DNA from: Mycobacterium gordonae
GTDB lineage: Bacteria > Actinomycetota > Actinomycetes > Mycobacteriales > Mycobacteriaceae
Reading direction: 5' to 3'
DNA: 64,000 nt
NCBI RefSeq assembly: GCF_017086405.1
Contig: NZ_CP070973.1
Location: 7,038,739-7,102,738, forward strand
A program made the position numbers and the translations under genes. This document shows, one piece after another, positions 44,058 to 54,542 of the stretch (position 1 is the first letter of the stretch; every line of letters begins with the position of its first letter). The notes under the pieces are model-generated. The model saw only the letters and a list, made by a program, of their open reading frames with translations, searched no databases and had not been told where the DNA came from.

Positions 44058-44563
44058 TCATACCGCCGCGGCGCCGTCGGCTGAACCGTCACCGTCGGTA
44101 TCCGACAGACGAAGGTCCCAGGTCCCGTCGCCATCGGTATCGAGATATCCGGTCACTCCCCCCCGGCGCAGACCACCCGGTCGGCCATCCCGTCGCCGTC
44201 CGTGTCGAAGAGCCGATCGTCGGGACGCCCGTGCCCGTCGAAGTCGACCAATGGACCACCGTGGTGTTCCACTCCATCCAGGCCGAACCACCGGACCTGC
44301 CCCTCGCGGTCGACCGCGACCGCCCACGTTCCCGACCCGTCGTCTACGAAATGGCTCTCCGGGGTGCCGTCGTCGTCGACGTCGAGCACCGCATGGTCGG
44401 CCAGGCCGTCGCCATCGAAATCGGCCAGTGCATCGTCCCGTAGACCGTCACCGTCCAGATCCAGCCCGATCGCGTCGAGGGTGCCATCGCTGTCGAGGTC
44501 CAGATCCGGTATCCGACTCCAGATGGATGCCGCACCGTCTTCTCCGCCCAAGCAGTAATCCAT
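44058..44563 (-). pseudogene. Rv3906c homologue, Asp-rich repeat protein, frameshifted
   Basis: Repeated DxDxDG calcium-loop-like units (DLDLDSDGTLD, LDLDGDGLRDD, DFDGDGLADH and more), like EF-hand or thrombospondin type-3 repeats. The first frame stops at 44153 after RVVCAGGE. The conserved end (GYLDTDGDGTWDLRLSDTDG) continues in another frame to 44058. The break is at a run of seven C (44158-44164 on the plus strand); one extra base restores about 168 codons, close to the 169 of Rv3906c. Function unknown; no signal peptide seen. Confidence 0.85.
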
Positions 44564-44686
44564 GCCGGTTTTGACGGGAATCCGCGGCGACAGGTTCCCT
44601 GCCTATGCCGTGCTGATCCCGGTCGGTGCCGCGCTGGCCGGTGCCGGCGAAAGACTTCACGTATTCAGCGGAGTCGCACTACTGCA

Positions 44687-46137
44687 CTACTGCGTTCGGT
44701 CGGACTTGCGCGTCGTCCACCACGCCAACAACTCCGCCGTCGCCTCCTCGTTCGACAGCGGCCCCCGGTCCAGCCGCAGCTCCTTGAGGAACCGCCACGC
44801 CTCCCCCACTTGCGGCCCGGCCGGGATGTCGAGCAGCCTCATGATCTCGTTGCCGTCCAGGTCCGGACGCACCCGGTCCAGATCCTCCTGAGCGGCCAGC
44901 TCGGCGATCCGCTCCTCCAGCCGGTCATAGGACGCCCGCAGCCTGGCGGCCCGGCGCTTGTTGCGGGTCGTGCAGTCCGCCCGCACCAGCTTGTGCAATT
45001 GGGGCAGCAGCGGCCCGGCGTCGGTGACGTACCGGCGCACCGCCGAATCGGTCCACTTGCCCTCGCCGTAGCCATGGAACCGTAGGTGCAGGTACACCAG
45101 CTGCGAGACGTCGTCGACCATCTGCTTGGAGTACTTCAGCGCCCGCATCCGCTTGCGCACCATCTTGGCCCCGACCACCTCGTGGTGGTGGAAGCTCACC
45201 CCGCCGTCGGGTTCGTGGCGCCGGGTGGCGGGCTTGCCGATGTCGTGCAGCACCGCCGCCCACCGCAACACGAGATCGGGCCCCTCATCCTCGAGTTCGA
45301 TCGCCTGGCGCAGCACGGTCAGCGAATGCTGGTAGACGTCCTTGTGCTGGTGGTGCTCGTCGATGGCCATCTGCATGCCGCCGATCTCGGGCAGCACCAC
45401 CTCACCCATCCCGGTCTGCACCAGCAGGTCGATGCCGGCTACCGGGTGCCCCCCAGCAGCATCTTGTCCAGCTCGACCGCCACCCGCTCCACGCTGATCC
45501 GGGCCAGCTGCGGAGCCATCTGCTCGATCGCCACCAGCACCCGCGGCGCCACGATGACGCCGAGTTGGGAGACGAACCGCGCCGCGCGCAGCATCCGCAG
45601 CGGGTCATCGCCGAAAGACACCTCCGGGGGCATCGGAGTGTCGAGCACCTTGGCCCGCAGAGCCACCAGGCCGCCGAGGGGATCGAGGAACTCCCCGAGG
45701 CCCTCGGCGGTGATGCGTACCGCCATCGCGTTGACGGTGAAGTCGCGGCGCACCAGGTCGTCTTCCAGCCGATCGCCGAAGCGCACCTCGGGATGGCGCG
45801 TCACCTGGTCGTAGGTATCCGCCCGGAACGTGGTGATCTCGAGCCGGTGCCCGTCCTTGCCGACACCGACGGTGCCGAACTCGATGCCGGTGTCCCACAG
45901 CGCGTCGGCGAACGGGCGCACCACCGCCTGAATCTGCTCGGGCCGCGCGTTGGTCGTGAAGTCCAGATCCGGGCTCAGCCGGCCCAGCACGGCATCGCGC
46001 ACCGACCCGCCGACCAGGTACAACTCGTGACCGGCCGCCGCGAATGCCGCACCCAGCTCGCGCAACTGGGGCGCGTATTGATGCAACGCGACCGCGGCGG
46101 CGGTCAGCAGTTCGGCATCCGGGATGGTTTCGGCCAC
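44687..46137 (-). pseudogene. pcnA: tRNA nucleotidyltransferase / poly(A) polymerase family protein, frameshifted
   Basis: Start GTG at 46137. Frame A (46137-45439) holds the class-II nucleotidyltransferase head: LVGGSVRD, the catalytic DLDF and RRDFTVNAMA. It stops after KMLLGGTR. Frame B (to 44687) continues with the linker and HD domain (LHDIGKPATRRHEP). The break is a run of six C at 45448-45453 (plus strand); a seventh would restore HPVAGIDLLVQTG and give about 483 residues (M. tuberculosis about 480). The enzyme adds CCA to tRNA 3' ends and is essential, so sequence error is more likely than true loss. Confidence 0.9.
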
Positions 46138-46186
46138 GTTCGGTGAGCCTAATAGGAATGCCGTGGTGACTCAGCGCACGTCCTGG

Positions 46187-46296
46187 CGCTTGGAGTGTGC
46201 GTCCACGGCTTCGGGTGTGCGTCCACGGCGCCCAGGCAGGCAGAATCCCGCCGTCACGGCACACTCGAAGCGCTATGGGCAAACACGGGCAAACAC
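46187..46296. repeat. Composite short-repeat element in the pcnA-mutT4 divergent spacer
   Basis: The ends CGCTTGGAGTGTGC (46187-46200) and GCACACTCGAAGCG (46259-46272) form a 14-bp inverted repeat with one mismatch. Inside, the 15-mer GTGTGCGTCCACGGC occurs at 46195 and 46215 with a 20-bp period. Just outside, GGGCAAACAC is tandemly repeated at 46277-46296. The layout suggests a small dispersed intergenic repeat; any link to the promoters of the two genes is unknown. Confidence 0.6.
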
Positions 46297-46417
46297 CCGA
46301 CCGACCAATCCGGAGATCAGAGTGACGCCTGAGCCAGACGTGACTCAGGTGACCAAAGGTGCCCACTGACGGCGAGTGCATCAGGAACACCGGCCCGTGC
46401 CAGCTAATATCGCTTGG

Positions 46418-47158
46418 GTGTCGGAGGGCGAACAAGCCAAACCACGTAGACGCCGGGGCCGGCGTCGCGGTCGTGGCGGCGCACGTCCGGCTGAGAACAA
46501 TACGGAAAGCCCGCCGGCCGCCGACACGGTACCCACCCCGGCCGCCGCTGCCAAGCGGCGCCCCCGGCCCCGTCGAGCCCCCGACCGGATGCGCACCGTG
46601 CATGAAACCTCCGCCGCGGCGGCTGGTCATCGACGGCATCGACGGGCCCCGCGAAACACAGGTGGCCGCCCTCATCGGGCGCATCGACCGGCGTGGCAGG
46701 ATGCTGTGGTCGCTGCCCAAGGGCCACATTGAGATGGGTGAGACTGCCGAGCAGACCGCCATCCGTGAGGTCGCCGAGGAGACCGGGATCCGCGGCGGCG
46801 TGCTTGCCGCGCTGGGGCGCATCGACTACTGGTTCGTCACCGACGGACGACGGGTGCACAAGACCGTGCACCACTATCTGATGCGGTTCTTGGGTGGGGA
46901 GTTGTGCGACGAAGACCTGGAGGTGGCCGAGGTGGCGTGGGTGCCGATTCGGGAACTGCCGTCCGGCTGGCCTACGCCGACGAACGCCGCCTGGCCGAAC
47001 GGGCCGACGAACTGATCGACAAGCTGCAGAACGACGGCGAGCAGGCGCTTCCGCCGCTCCCGCCGAGCGCCCCTCGGCGGCCCCAGACCCACTCGCGCAC
47101 CCGTCACGCCAACGACCCGGAACCGGGCAAGAAGAACGGTCACGGGCGGGGGCCGTGA
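46418..47158 (+). pseudogene. mutT4: Nudix hydrolase MutT4, two frameshifts
   Basis: Start GTG at 46418 (VSEGEQAKPRRRRGRRRGRG), a basic N-terminal tail as in Rv3908. The frame shifts near 46612-46622, where one base is in excess before LVIDGIDG. It shifts again near 46963-46968, where one C is missing between ELPS and RLAYADERR. Between the shifts lies a complete Nudix box, GHIEMGET then REVAEETG. Corrected length is close to 246 residues (M. tuberculosis 248). The stop overlaps the next GTG (GTGA). Sequence error is likely, but decay is not excluded. Confidence 0.88.
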
Positions 47159-49547
47159 CGGCGCCGTTCTCCCGCTGGGCCAGGTTGGTGCGTCTCGCCG
47201 CAGTGATCGGCATCCTGGCCGGTTTCGGGATGCTGCTCACCGCACCGCGTGCCGGCGCGGGCGAACCCACCGCGACCCCCTTCGTCCAGGTCCGCATCGA
47301 TCAGGTGTCGCCGGACGTCGTCACCACCACCAGCGACCCCGTCGTCACCGTCAGCGGCATGGTCACCAACATCGGCGACCGCCCAGTCCGCGACGTGATG
47401 GTCCGCCTCGAGCACGCCTCCGCCGTTTCCGCCTCGACCGGTCTGCGGACCTCACTGGACGGCAGCACGGACCAGTACGAGGCCGCGGCGGACTTCCTCA
47501 CCGTCTCTCCCGAACTGCAGCGCGGTCAGCAAGCCGGGTTCACCCTGTCCGCGCCGCTGCGCTCGCTCACCACGCCGTCGCTGGCCGTCGACAAGCCCGG
47601 CATCTTCCCCGTCCTGGTCAACGTCAACGGCACTCCCGACTATGGCGCGCCCGCACGACTGGATAACGCGCGATTCCTGCTGCCGGTGGTGGGTGTCCCC
47701 CCGGACAAAGCCGGCGGCGCCGAGGCCGCCCCCGCCGTCGCTCCCGAGACCACCAAGCCGGTGTGGATCACCATGTTGTGGCCCCTGGCCGACCGTCCCC
47801 GCCTCGCGCCGGGTGTCCCCGGCGGCACCATCCCGGTCCGACTGGTCGACGACGACCTGGCCAACTCCCTGGCCAACGGCGGCCGCCTCGACACCCTGCT
47901 GTCGGCGGCCGAACTGGCGACCAGCAGGGACGTCGACCCCGACGGCGCCGTCGGGCGCGCGCTGTGCCTGGCGGTCGACCCCGACCTGATGGTCACCGTC
48001 AACGCGATGACCGGCGGCTACGTGGTCTCCAATTCAGCTGACGGGCCCGCGCAACTCCCTGGCACCCCCACCCACCCGGGCACCGGCCAGGCCGCCGCAA
48101 CGACATGGCTCAACCGGTTGCGTGCCCTGGCCCACCGCACCTGCGTGGCACCGCTGCCGTATGCCCAGGCCGACCTGGACGCCCTGCAGCGCGTCAACGA
48201 CCCCGGGCTGAGCTCCACCGCGACTGTCAGCAACGGCGAGATCATCGACCGCATCCTCGACGTGACCTCCGTCCGCGGCACGGCGCTGCTGCCCGACGGC
48301 CCGCTGACCGGCCGCGCCGTCACCCTGCTCAACGCCAACGACGACACGGTCGCGGTGGCCGCCGCCGACCTGACCGCCCAGGACGCCGCCGACGCCGGCA
48401 GCGCCAACGTCACGCCGCGCCGGCTCTCACCGCAGGTCGTGGCGGCGCCGTTCGACCCGGCCGTCGGGGCCGCGCTGGCCGCGGCGGGGACCAACCCGAC
48501 CGTCCCGACCTATCTGGACCCGTCGCTGTCCATCCGGGTCAATCACGATTCGGTCACCGCCCGGCGCCAGGACGCACTGGGGGCCATGCTGTGGCGCAGC
48601 CTCAACCCGGAAGCCGCTCCGCGCACCCAGATCCTGGTGCCGCCGGCAGTCTGGTCGCTGCAGAGCGACGACGCGCAGTTCATCCTGACCGCGCTGGCCA
48701 CCTCCATCCATTCCGGCCTGGCCGTGCCCCGCCCCTGCCGGCGCTGGTCGCCGACGCCGCCGCCCGGATCGAACCCCCGGTGCCGCCCGGCGCCTACCCG
48801 TCGGAGCGGGGCAGGTTCAGCGATGACGTCACCGGGCAGATCGCCGGCCAGGTGGGCCGGCTGTGGAAGCTCACCTCGGCCCTGATGACCGATGAGCGCA
48901 CCGGCCTGACCGGGCCGCAGTACACCGCCCCGCTGCGCGAGGACATGCTGCGTGCGCTGAGCGAGTCGGTACCACCCGACACCCGCAACGGCCTGGCCCA
49001 GCAACGTCTGGCGGTGGTGGGCACCACGATCAACGACTTCTTCGGCTCGGTCACGATCGTCAACCCGGGCGGCTCCTACACGCTGGCCACCGAGCACAGC
49101 CCGCTGCCGCTGGCGTTGCACAACGGCCTTGCGGTGCCCATCCGGGTGCGGCTGCAGGTCAACGCGCCGCCCGGCATGACGGTCACCGATCTTGGTGAGA
49201 TCGAATTGCCGCCGGGCTACCTGCCGCTGCGGGTCCCCATCGAGGTCAACTTCACCCAGCGGGTCGCCATCGACGTGGGCCTGCGGACCCCCGACGGGAC
49301 GGTGCTGGGCGAGCCGGTCCGATTGTCGGTGCACTCCAACGCCTACGGCAAGGTGCTGTTCGCGATCACGCTCGCCGCGGCGGCGGTGCTGGTCGCCCTG
49401 GCCGGGCGGCGACTGTGGCACCGCTTCCGCGGCCAGCCGGACCGCGCCGACCTCGACCGTCCCGACCCCCCGCCCGCAGGACCGGCTACGCGGGCGCCGG
49501 GTCCGCCGGCGATCGAGCGACGGGTCCACGAAGAGCATCGCGTATGA
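47155..49547 (+). pseudogene. Rv3909 homologue, large secreted/membrane protein, one frameshift
   Basis: Start GTG at 47155 overlaps the mutT4 stop. An N-terminal signal/anchor (RLAAVIGILAGFGMLLTAP) is followed by a long exported region and a C-terminal membrane helix (VLFAITLAAAAVLVALAG) with a basic tail. The frame breaks near 48731-48736: one C is missing in the CCCC run after VPRP, before LPALVADAAARIEPP. Corrected length is about 797 residues (Rv3909 802). It lies between mutT4 and murJ and is coupled to murJ by an ATGA overlap. Function unknown; a cell-wall role is inferred from the neighbour. Confidence 0.87.
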
Positions 49548-52500
49548 ACCCCGCACCCCGGGGGGTGCAGCCGGCGGCCGCGCAGCGGCCGACGTCGCAA
49601 CCGCCCCGACATCAGCTGTCCCAACCGCGAAGCACGGTGCCGCCGCCGGGTCTGCCGCCGCGCCCGGGCTGGACACCGCAACAACGCCAACCCGCCCCGC
49701 CCAAGCGGCCGCGCCAGGAAGAACTGTCCGACGCCGCGGTGGTGTCACGGTCCTGGGGCATGGCCTTCGCCACACTGATCAGCAGACTCACCGGTTTCGC
49801 GCGGATCGTCCTGCTGGCCGCGATTCTCGGTGCGGCACTGTCCAGCTCGTTCTCGGTGGCCAACCAGCTGCCCAACCTGGTGGCCGCCCTGGTCTTGGAG
49901 GCGACGTTCACCGCCATCTTCGTACCGGTGCTGGCGCGCGCCGAGCAGGACGACCCCGACGGCGGTGCGGCCTTCGTACGCCGGCTGGTCACCTTGGCCA
50001 CCACCCTGCTCATCGTGGCCACCGTGTTGTCGGTGGCCGCGGCCCCGTTACTGGTGCGGCTGATGCTGGGCCGCAACCCCGAGGTCAACGAACCCCTGAC
50101 GACCGCGTTCGCCTATCTGCTGCTTCCCCAGGTGCTGGTCTACGGCCTGTCTTCGGTGTTCATGGCGATCCTGAACACCCGCAATGTCTTCGGGCCGCCG
50201 GCCTGGGCGCCGGTCGTCAACAACGTCGTGGCGATCGCCACGCTGGGCATCTATCTCGGCGTTCCCGGCGAACTGTCGGTAGATCCCGTCGAGATGGGCA
50301 ACACCAAGCTGCTGGTGCTCGGCGTCGGCACCACCCTGGGCGTCTTCGCGCAAACCGCGGTGTTGCTGGTGGCCATCGGACGCGAGCACATCAGCCTGCG
50401 CCCACTGTGGGGACTCGACGATCGGCTCAAACGCTTCGGCACCATGGCCGCGGCCATGGTGCTCTACGTGTTGATCAGCCAGCTCGGCCTGGTGGTGGGC
50501 AACCAGATCGCCAGCTCGGCCGCCGCGTCCGGTCCGGCGATCTACAACTACACCTGGCTGGTGCTGATGCTGCCGTTCGGCATGATCGGCGTCACGATCC
50601 TGACGGTGGTGATGCCCCGGCTGAGCCGCAACGCCGCCGCCGACGACATCCCGGCGGTACTGGCCGACCTGTCGCTGGCCACCCGGCTGACCATGATCAC
50701 GCTGATCCCGGCGGTGGCGTTCATGACCGTCGGCGGACCGGCGATGGGCAGCGCGCTGTTCGCCTACGGGCACTTCGGACAGGTGGACGCCGGATACCTG
50801 GGCGCGGCGATCGCGCTGTCGGCGTTCACCTTGATCCCCTACGCGCTGGTGCTGCTGCAACTGCGCGTCTTCTACGCCCGCGAGCAGCCGTGGACGCCGA
50901 TCGTGATCATCATGGTGATCACCGCGGTGAAGATCGGCGGCTCGTTGCTCGCCCCGCGTGTCACCGACAACAAGGATCTGGTCGCCGGTTACCTCGGAAC
51001 GGCCAACGGGCTGGGCTTTCTGGCCGGCGCCGTGGTCGGGCACTTCCTGCTGCGCCGCAGCCTACGCCCCAAGGGCGGTCCGCTGGTCGACCTCGGCACG
51101 GTGCGCACGATCCTGGTGGCGATCTCGGCGTCGCTGCTGGCCGGGCTGGTCGCCCACGTCGCCGACCGACTGCTCGGGTTGCACCGGTGGACCGAGCACG
51201 GCGGCGTGGGCTCACTGCTGCGACTGTTCGTGCTCGGCGTGATCATGGTGCCGATACTGGCGGCGGTGATGGTGGGCGCGCGTGTCCCCGAAGCGCAGGC
51301 GGCCGCCGCAGCTGTCCGCCGCCGAATCCGACGCGGACAGCCGCCCTCGGCCAAGGCGACGGTGTCGTCCGCGGGTCGCCCCGTCACGTACCCTGAGCAA
51401 AGAAATTCGTCCCTGCCGGGGGAACATGCGGTCCAGGAGCCGATCCGGCGCAGACCTCCGGTAGCCAGGGCCGGGCTAGGGAAAGGACCGGAGGTGACCG
51501 ACCGCACTTCGGATAACGCAGCACCGAGTTCGATGGCGGGCGACGACTTCCAGCCCGACATCCCGAGTCGGGGCACGACGTCACGGGATCAACTCCACCG
51601 CGAGGTGGACCCGCGCGGACCCATCCCGTTCGATGCACCCCGCGAACGCGACGCCGACCCGCCGCAGGACGACCTCAACCTGGTGCCCGGGGCCCGCATC
51701 GCCAACGGCCGCTACCGGCTGCTCATCTCCCACGGCGGCACGCCGCCCCTGCACTTCTGGCAGGCCCTGGACACCGCGCTGGACCGGCAGGTCGCCCTCA
51801 CCTTCATCGATCCCGAAGGCTCGTTGCCCGACGACGTGCTGCAGGAAATCCTGTCCCGCACCCTGCGGCTCAGCCGGATCGACAAGCCCGGTATCGCCCG
51901 CATCCTCGACGTCGTGCACACCGGATCCGGCGGTCTGGTGGTCTCGGAATGGATCCGCGGCGGGTCCCTGCAGGAAGTCGCCGACACCTCGCCGTCGCCG
52001 GTGGGGGCCATCCGGGCGATGCAGTCGCTGGCGGCCGCCGCCGACGCCGCACACCGTGCCGGGGTCGCGCTGTCCATCGACCATCCCGGCCGGGTCCGGG
52101 TGAGCATCGACGGCGACGTGGTGCTGGCCTACCCCGCCACCATGCCCGACGCCAACCCGCAAGACGACATCCGCGGTATCGGGGCCTCGCTGTACGCGTT
52201 GCTGGTCAACCGCTGGCCGCTGCCCGAGTCCGGGACACGCAGCGGGCTGGCGCCGGCCGACCGCGACGCCGGCGGCCACCCCGTCGAACCGACCGTGGTC
52301 GACCGTGACATCCCGTTCCAGATCTCCGCGGTGGCTGTCCGCTCAGTCCAGGAAGACGGCGGAATACGCAGCGCCTCAACGCTTTTGAACCTGCTACAGC
52401 AAGCCACCGCGGTGGCTGACCGCACCGAGGTGATCGGCCCGATCGCCGAACCCCCGGCCCCGGCATCCCCGCGACGCGCCGCCGAGCGCGGCGGGGAAAT

Positions 52501-53152
52501 TTACTCCCGCCGGCGTCGCAACATCCTGATCGGCCTCGGTGCGGGAGCGGCCGTCCTGCTGGTGGCACTGCTGGTGCTCGCCTCGGTGGTCAGCGAGATC
52601 TTCGGTGATGTCGGCAGCGGCCTCAAGGGCGATCAGCTCGGCCTGAACAACCCGACGTCGTCGGCAGCCTCGGAGTCACCCGGCAACTCGACGCCGTCCG
52701 GCAGCTTCGTCAAGCCCACCAAAGCCACCGTTTTCTCCCCCGGCGGCGACGCCGACAACCCCGGCGATGCGGGTAACGCGATCGACGGCAACCCGACCAC
52801 CGTGTGGCAGACCGACACCTACTCCGACGCCGTGCCCTTCCCTGGCTTCAAGAACGGGGTCGGCTTGATGTTGCAACTGCCCAAGCCGACGGTGGTCGGC
52901 GTGGTCGGCATCGACATCTCCAGCACCGGGACCAAGGTTGAGATCCGATCGTCCTCCTCGCCGAGTCCGTCGAAGCTGGAGGACACCACCGTGCTGACCC
53001 CGGCCACCACGCTCAAGCCCGGGCACAACACCATTCAGGTCAACGCGTCGGCGCCGACGTCGAACCTGCTGGTGTGGATCTCCACCCTGGGCACCACCGA
53101 CGGTAAGAGTCGCGCCGACGTCTCCGACATCACGATCCAGGCCGCCTCCTGA
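49544..53152 (+). CDS. mviN: MurJ-type lipid II flippase with pseudokinase and extracellular domain
   Basis: 1202 residues (Rv3910 1184) from the ATG overlapping the upstream stop. A Pro-rich cytosolic start (1-60) precedes the MurJ/MviN domain with about 14 helices (65-580). A kinase-like domain (about 715-970, IANGRYRLLISHGG) lacks the usual catalytic motifs. A single helix (about 995-1018, IGLGAGAAVLLVALLVLASVV) and an outside discoidin-like domain (1050-1200, AIDGNPTTVWQTDTY) follow. In M. tuberculosis the pseudokinase, phosphorylated by PknB, recruits FhaA to control peptidoglycan synthesis. Confidence 0.95.
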   Translation: MNPAPRGVQPAAAQRPTSQPPRHQLSQPRSTVPPPGLPPRPGWTPQQRQPAPPKRPRQEELSDAAVVSRSWGMAFATLISRLTGFARIVLLAAILGAALSSSFSVANQLPNLVAALVLEATFTAIFVPVLARAEQDDPDGGAAFVRRLVTLATTLLIVATVLSVAAAPLLVRLMLGRNPEVNEPLTTAFAYLLLPQVLVYGLSSVFMAILNTRNVFGPPAWAPVVNNVVAIATLGIYLGVPGELSVDPVEMGNTKLLVLGVGTTLGVFAQTAVLLVAIGREHISLRPLWGLDDRLKRFGTMAAAMVLYVLISQLGLVVGNQIASSAAASGPAIYNYTWLVLMLPFGMIGVTILTVVMPRLSRNAAADDIPAVLADLSLATRLTMITLIPAVAFMTVGGPAMGSALFAYGHFGQVDAGYLGAAIALSAFTLIPYALVLLQLRVFYAREQPWTPIVIIMVITAVKIGGSLLAPRVTDNKDLVAGYLGTANGLGFLAGAVVGHFLLRRSLRPKGGPLVDLGTVRTILVAISASLLAGLVAHVADRLLGLHRWTEHGGVGSLLRLFVLGVIMVPILAAVMVGARVPEAQAAAAAVRRRIRRGQPPSAKATVSSAGRPVTYPEQRNSSLPGEHAVQEPIRRRPPVARAGLGKGPEVTDRTSDNAAPSSMAGDDFQPDIPSRGTTSRDQLHREVDPRGPIPFDAPRERDADPPQDDLNLVPGARIANGRYRLLISHGGTPPLHFWQALDTALDRQVALTFIDPEGSLPDDVLQEILSRTLRLSRIDKPGIARILDVVHTGSGGLVVSEWIRGGSLQEVADTSPSPVGAIRAMQSLAAAADAAHRAGVALSIDHPGRVRVSIDGDVVLAYPATMPDANPQDDIRGIGASLYALLVNRWPLPESGTRSGLAPADRDAGGHPVEPTVVDRDIPFQISAVAVRSVQEDGGIRSASTLLNLLQQATAVADRTEVIGPIAEPPAPASPRRAAERGGEIYSRRRRNILIGLGAGAAVLLVALLVLASVVSEIFGDVGSGLKGDQLGLNNPTSSAASESPGNSTPSGSFVKPTKATVFSPGGDADNPGDAGNAIDGNPTTVWQTDTYSDAVPFPGFKNGVGLMLQLPKPTVVGVVGIDISSTGTKVEIRSSSSPSPSKLEDTTVLTPATTLKPGHNTIQVNASAPTSNLLVWISTLGTTDGKSRADVSDITIQAAS

Positions 53153-53199
53153 CCTTCGGGTGAAGTGCCGGGCGCCCACCGATTGGTTACCGTCCGGCG

Positions 53200-53769
53200 G
53201 TGGGTTTCTGCAGAGCGGGACGACAGCACACGGACGCCGAACTGCTGGCCGCACATGTGGCCGGCGACTGCCACGCCTTCGCCGAATTGTTCCGCCGCCA
53301 TCACCGGCAGCTCTATCGGCTGGCCCGGCTGACCAGCCTGAGCCGCGAAGACGCCGACGACGTGGTCCAGGAGGCGATGCTCTCGGCGCACCGCAGTGCC
53401 AGCTCGTTCCGTTGCGACGCCACGGTCGGCACCTGGCTGCACCGCATCGTGCTCAACGCCTGCCTGGACCGGCTTCGTCGTAGTCAAGCCCGACCCACCG
53501 TCGAGTTCCAGGACGTGCACCCGGTCGCCGACCGCACGTCCCAGGTGGACACGGCGATCGTCGTGCAGCGGGCACTGCTGCGACTTCCGATCCAGCAGCG
53601 CGCCGCGCTGGTCGCCGTCGATATGCAGGGCTACACCGTCGCCGAGACGGCGCGGCTGTTGGGGGTGCCCGAGGGCACGGTCAAGAGCCGGTGCGCTCGC
53701 GGGCGCACCAGGCTCGCCTATCTGCTGGGGTACCTCGGCGCCGGTGCCAACGCCGTCGGGGCGAGTTAG
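53200..53769 (+). CDS. sigM: ECF sigma factor SigM
   Basis: 189 residues from GTG 53200. Region 2 is FRRHHRQLYRLARL to DDVVQEAMLSAHR; region 4 is LPIQQRAALVAVDMQGYTVAETARLLGVPEGTVKSR (split here only for reading) with its HTH. In M. tuberculosis SigM controls a small regulon including ESX-4 and esxE/esxF genes. esxE/esxF are absent from their usual place in this window. The anti-sigma gene follows. Confidence 0.94.
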   Translation: MGFCRAGRQHTDAELLAAHVAGDCHAFAELFRRHHRQLYRLARLTSLSREDADDVVQEAMLSAHRSASSFRCDATVGTWLHRIVLNACLDRLRRSQARPTVEFQDVHPVADRTSQVDTAIVVQRALLRLPIQQRAALVAVDMQGYTVAETARLLGVPEGTVKSRCARGRTRLAYLLGYLGAGANAVGAS

Positions 53770-53802
53770 CCCCTGATCCGCCGATGGCGGACACTGGTGC
53801 GG

Positions 53803-54510
53803 ATGACTGCCGCCGAGGACGATCCGCCACTGACGGTCGAGGTCCTCGCCGATCTGCAGGCGGGGCTCCTCGATGACGACACCGCGACCCGCGTGCGCCG
53901 GCGGATCCGTCACGACCCGCAGGCGGCGGCCACGCTGCAGGCACTGCAGCGGGTGCGCGGCGATGTGGCCGCCGCCGCAACGGCCCCGGCACCCGACGCT
54001 CCGCCGGAAGTCGTCGCCGCCGTTGCCGAGTCACCGCGGGGTCAGCGCGCCGCTCATGCCGCCCGACCGCCCCTGCGCCCCGCTCGTGTCGTCGCCGCCG
54101 TCGCCGGCCTGTGCGCGGCGGTGGCGGCGATCGCCGTCGGAACCGCGTCCCTGCTCAACGAGCCGGAATCGGCGCCCAGTACGGCCGTCACCGCTGATCA
54201 CATCACCGTGTCGACTCCGGTACCGGTGATCCCGCTGTCCGATGTGGAGATCCGTGATCTGACGCATCGCCCGCCCGATTTCGGCGCACTGGGCAACGCC
54301 TCCCAGCGCGCATCCTGCCTCGGCGGGCTGGGCTATCCCGCGACCGAACGGGTGCTCGGCGCCCGGCCGGTCGAAGTCAACGCCCGGCCCGGAGTGCTGC
54401 TGGTGCTGCGCGGCGACACCGCCGACACCCTGGTGGCCTACGCGGTGGCGCTGAACTGCAGCGCCGCCGACACCGGATTACTGGCCACGACCGCGATCCC
54501 CCGCGCCTAG
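53803..54510 (+). CDS. rsmA: Anti-sigma-M factor RsmA
   Basis: 235 residues from the ATG at 53803; a GTG 6 nt upstream is also open. A cytosolic anti-sigma-like N-terminal part (VEVLADLQAGLLDDDTATRVRRRI) is followed by a single membrane helix at about 95-117 (VVAAVAGLCAAVAAIAVGTA) and an outside domain with two cysteines. Homologue of Rv3912, adjacent to sigM. Confidence 0.88.
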   Translation: MTAAEDDPPLTVEVLADLQAGLLDDDTATRVRRRIRHDPQAAATLQALQRVRGDVAAAATAPAPDAPPEVVAAVAESPRGQRAAHAARPPLRPARVVAAVAGLCAAVAAIAVGTASLLNEPESAPSTAVTADHITVSTPVPVIPLSDVEIRDLTHRPPDFGALGNASQRASCLGGLGYPATERVLGARPVEVNARPGVLLVLRGDTADTLVAYAVALNCSAADTGLLATTAIPRA

Positions 54511-54542
54511 CCGGCACGCGTCAGTGTCGTGCGTCGCAGGCG

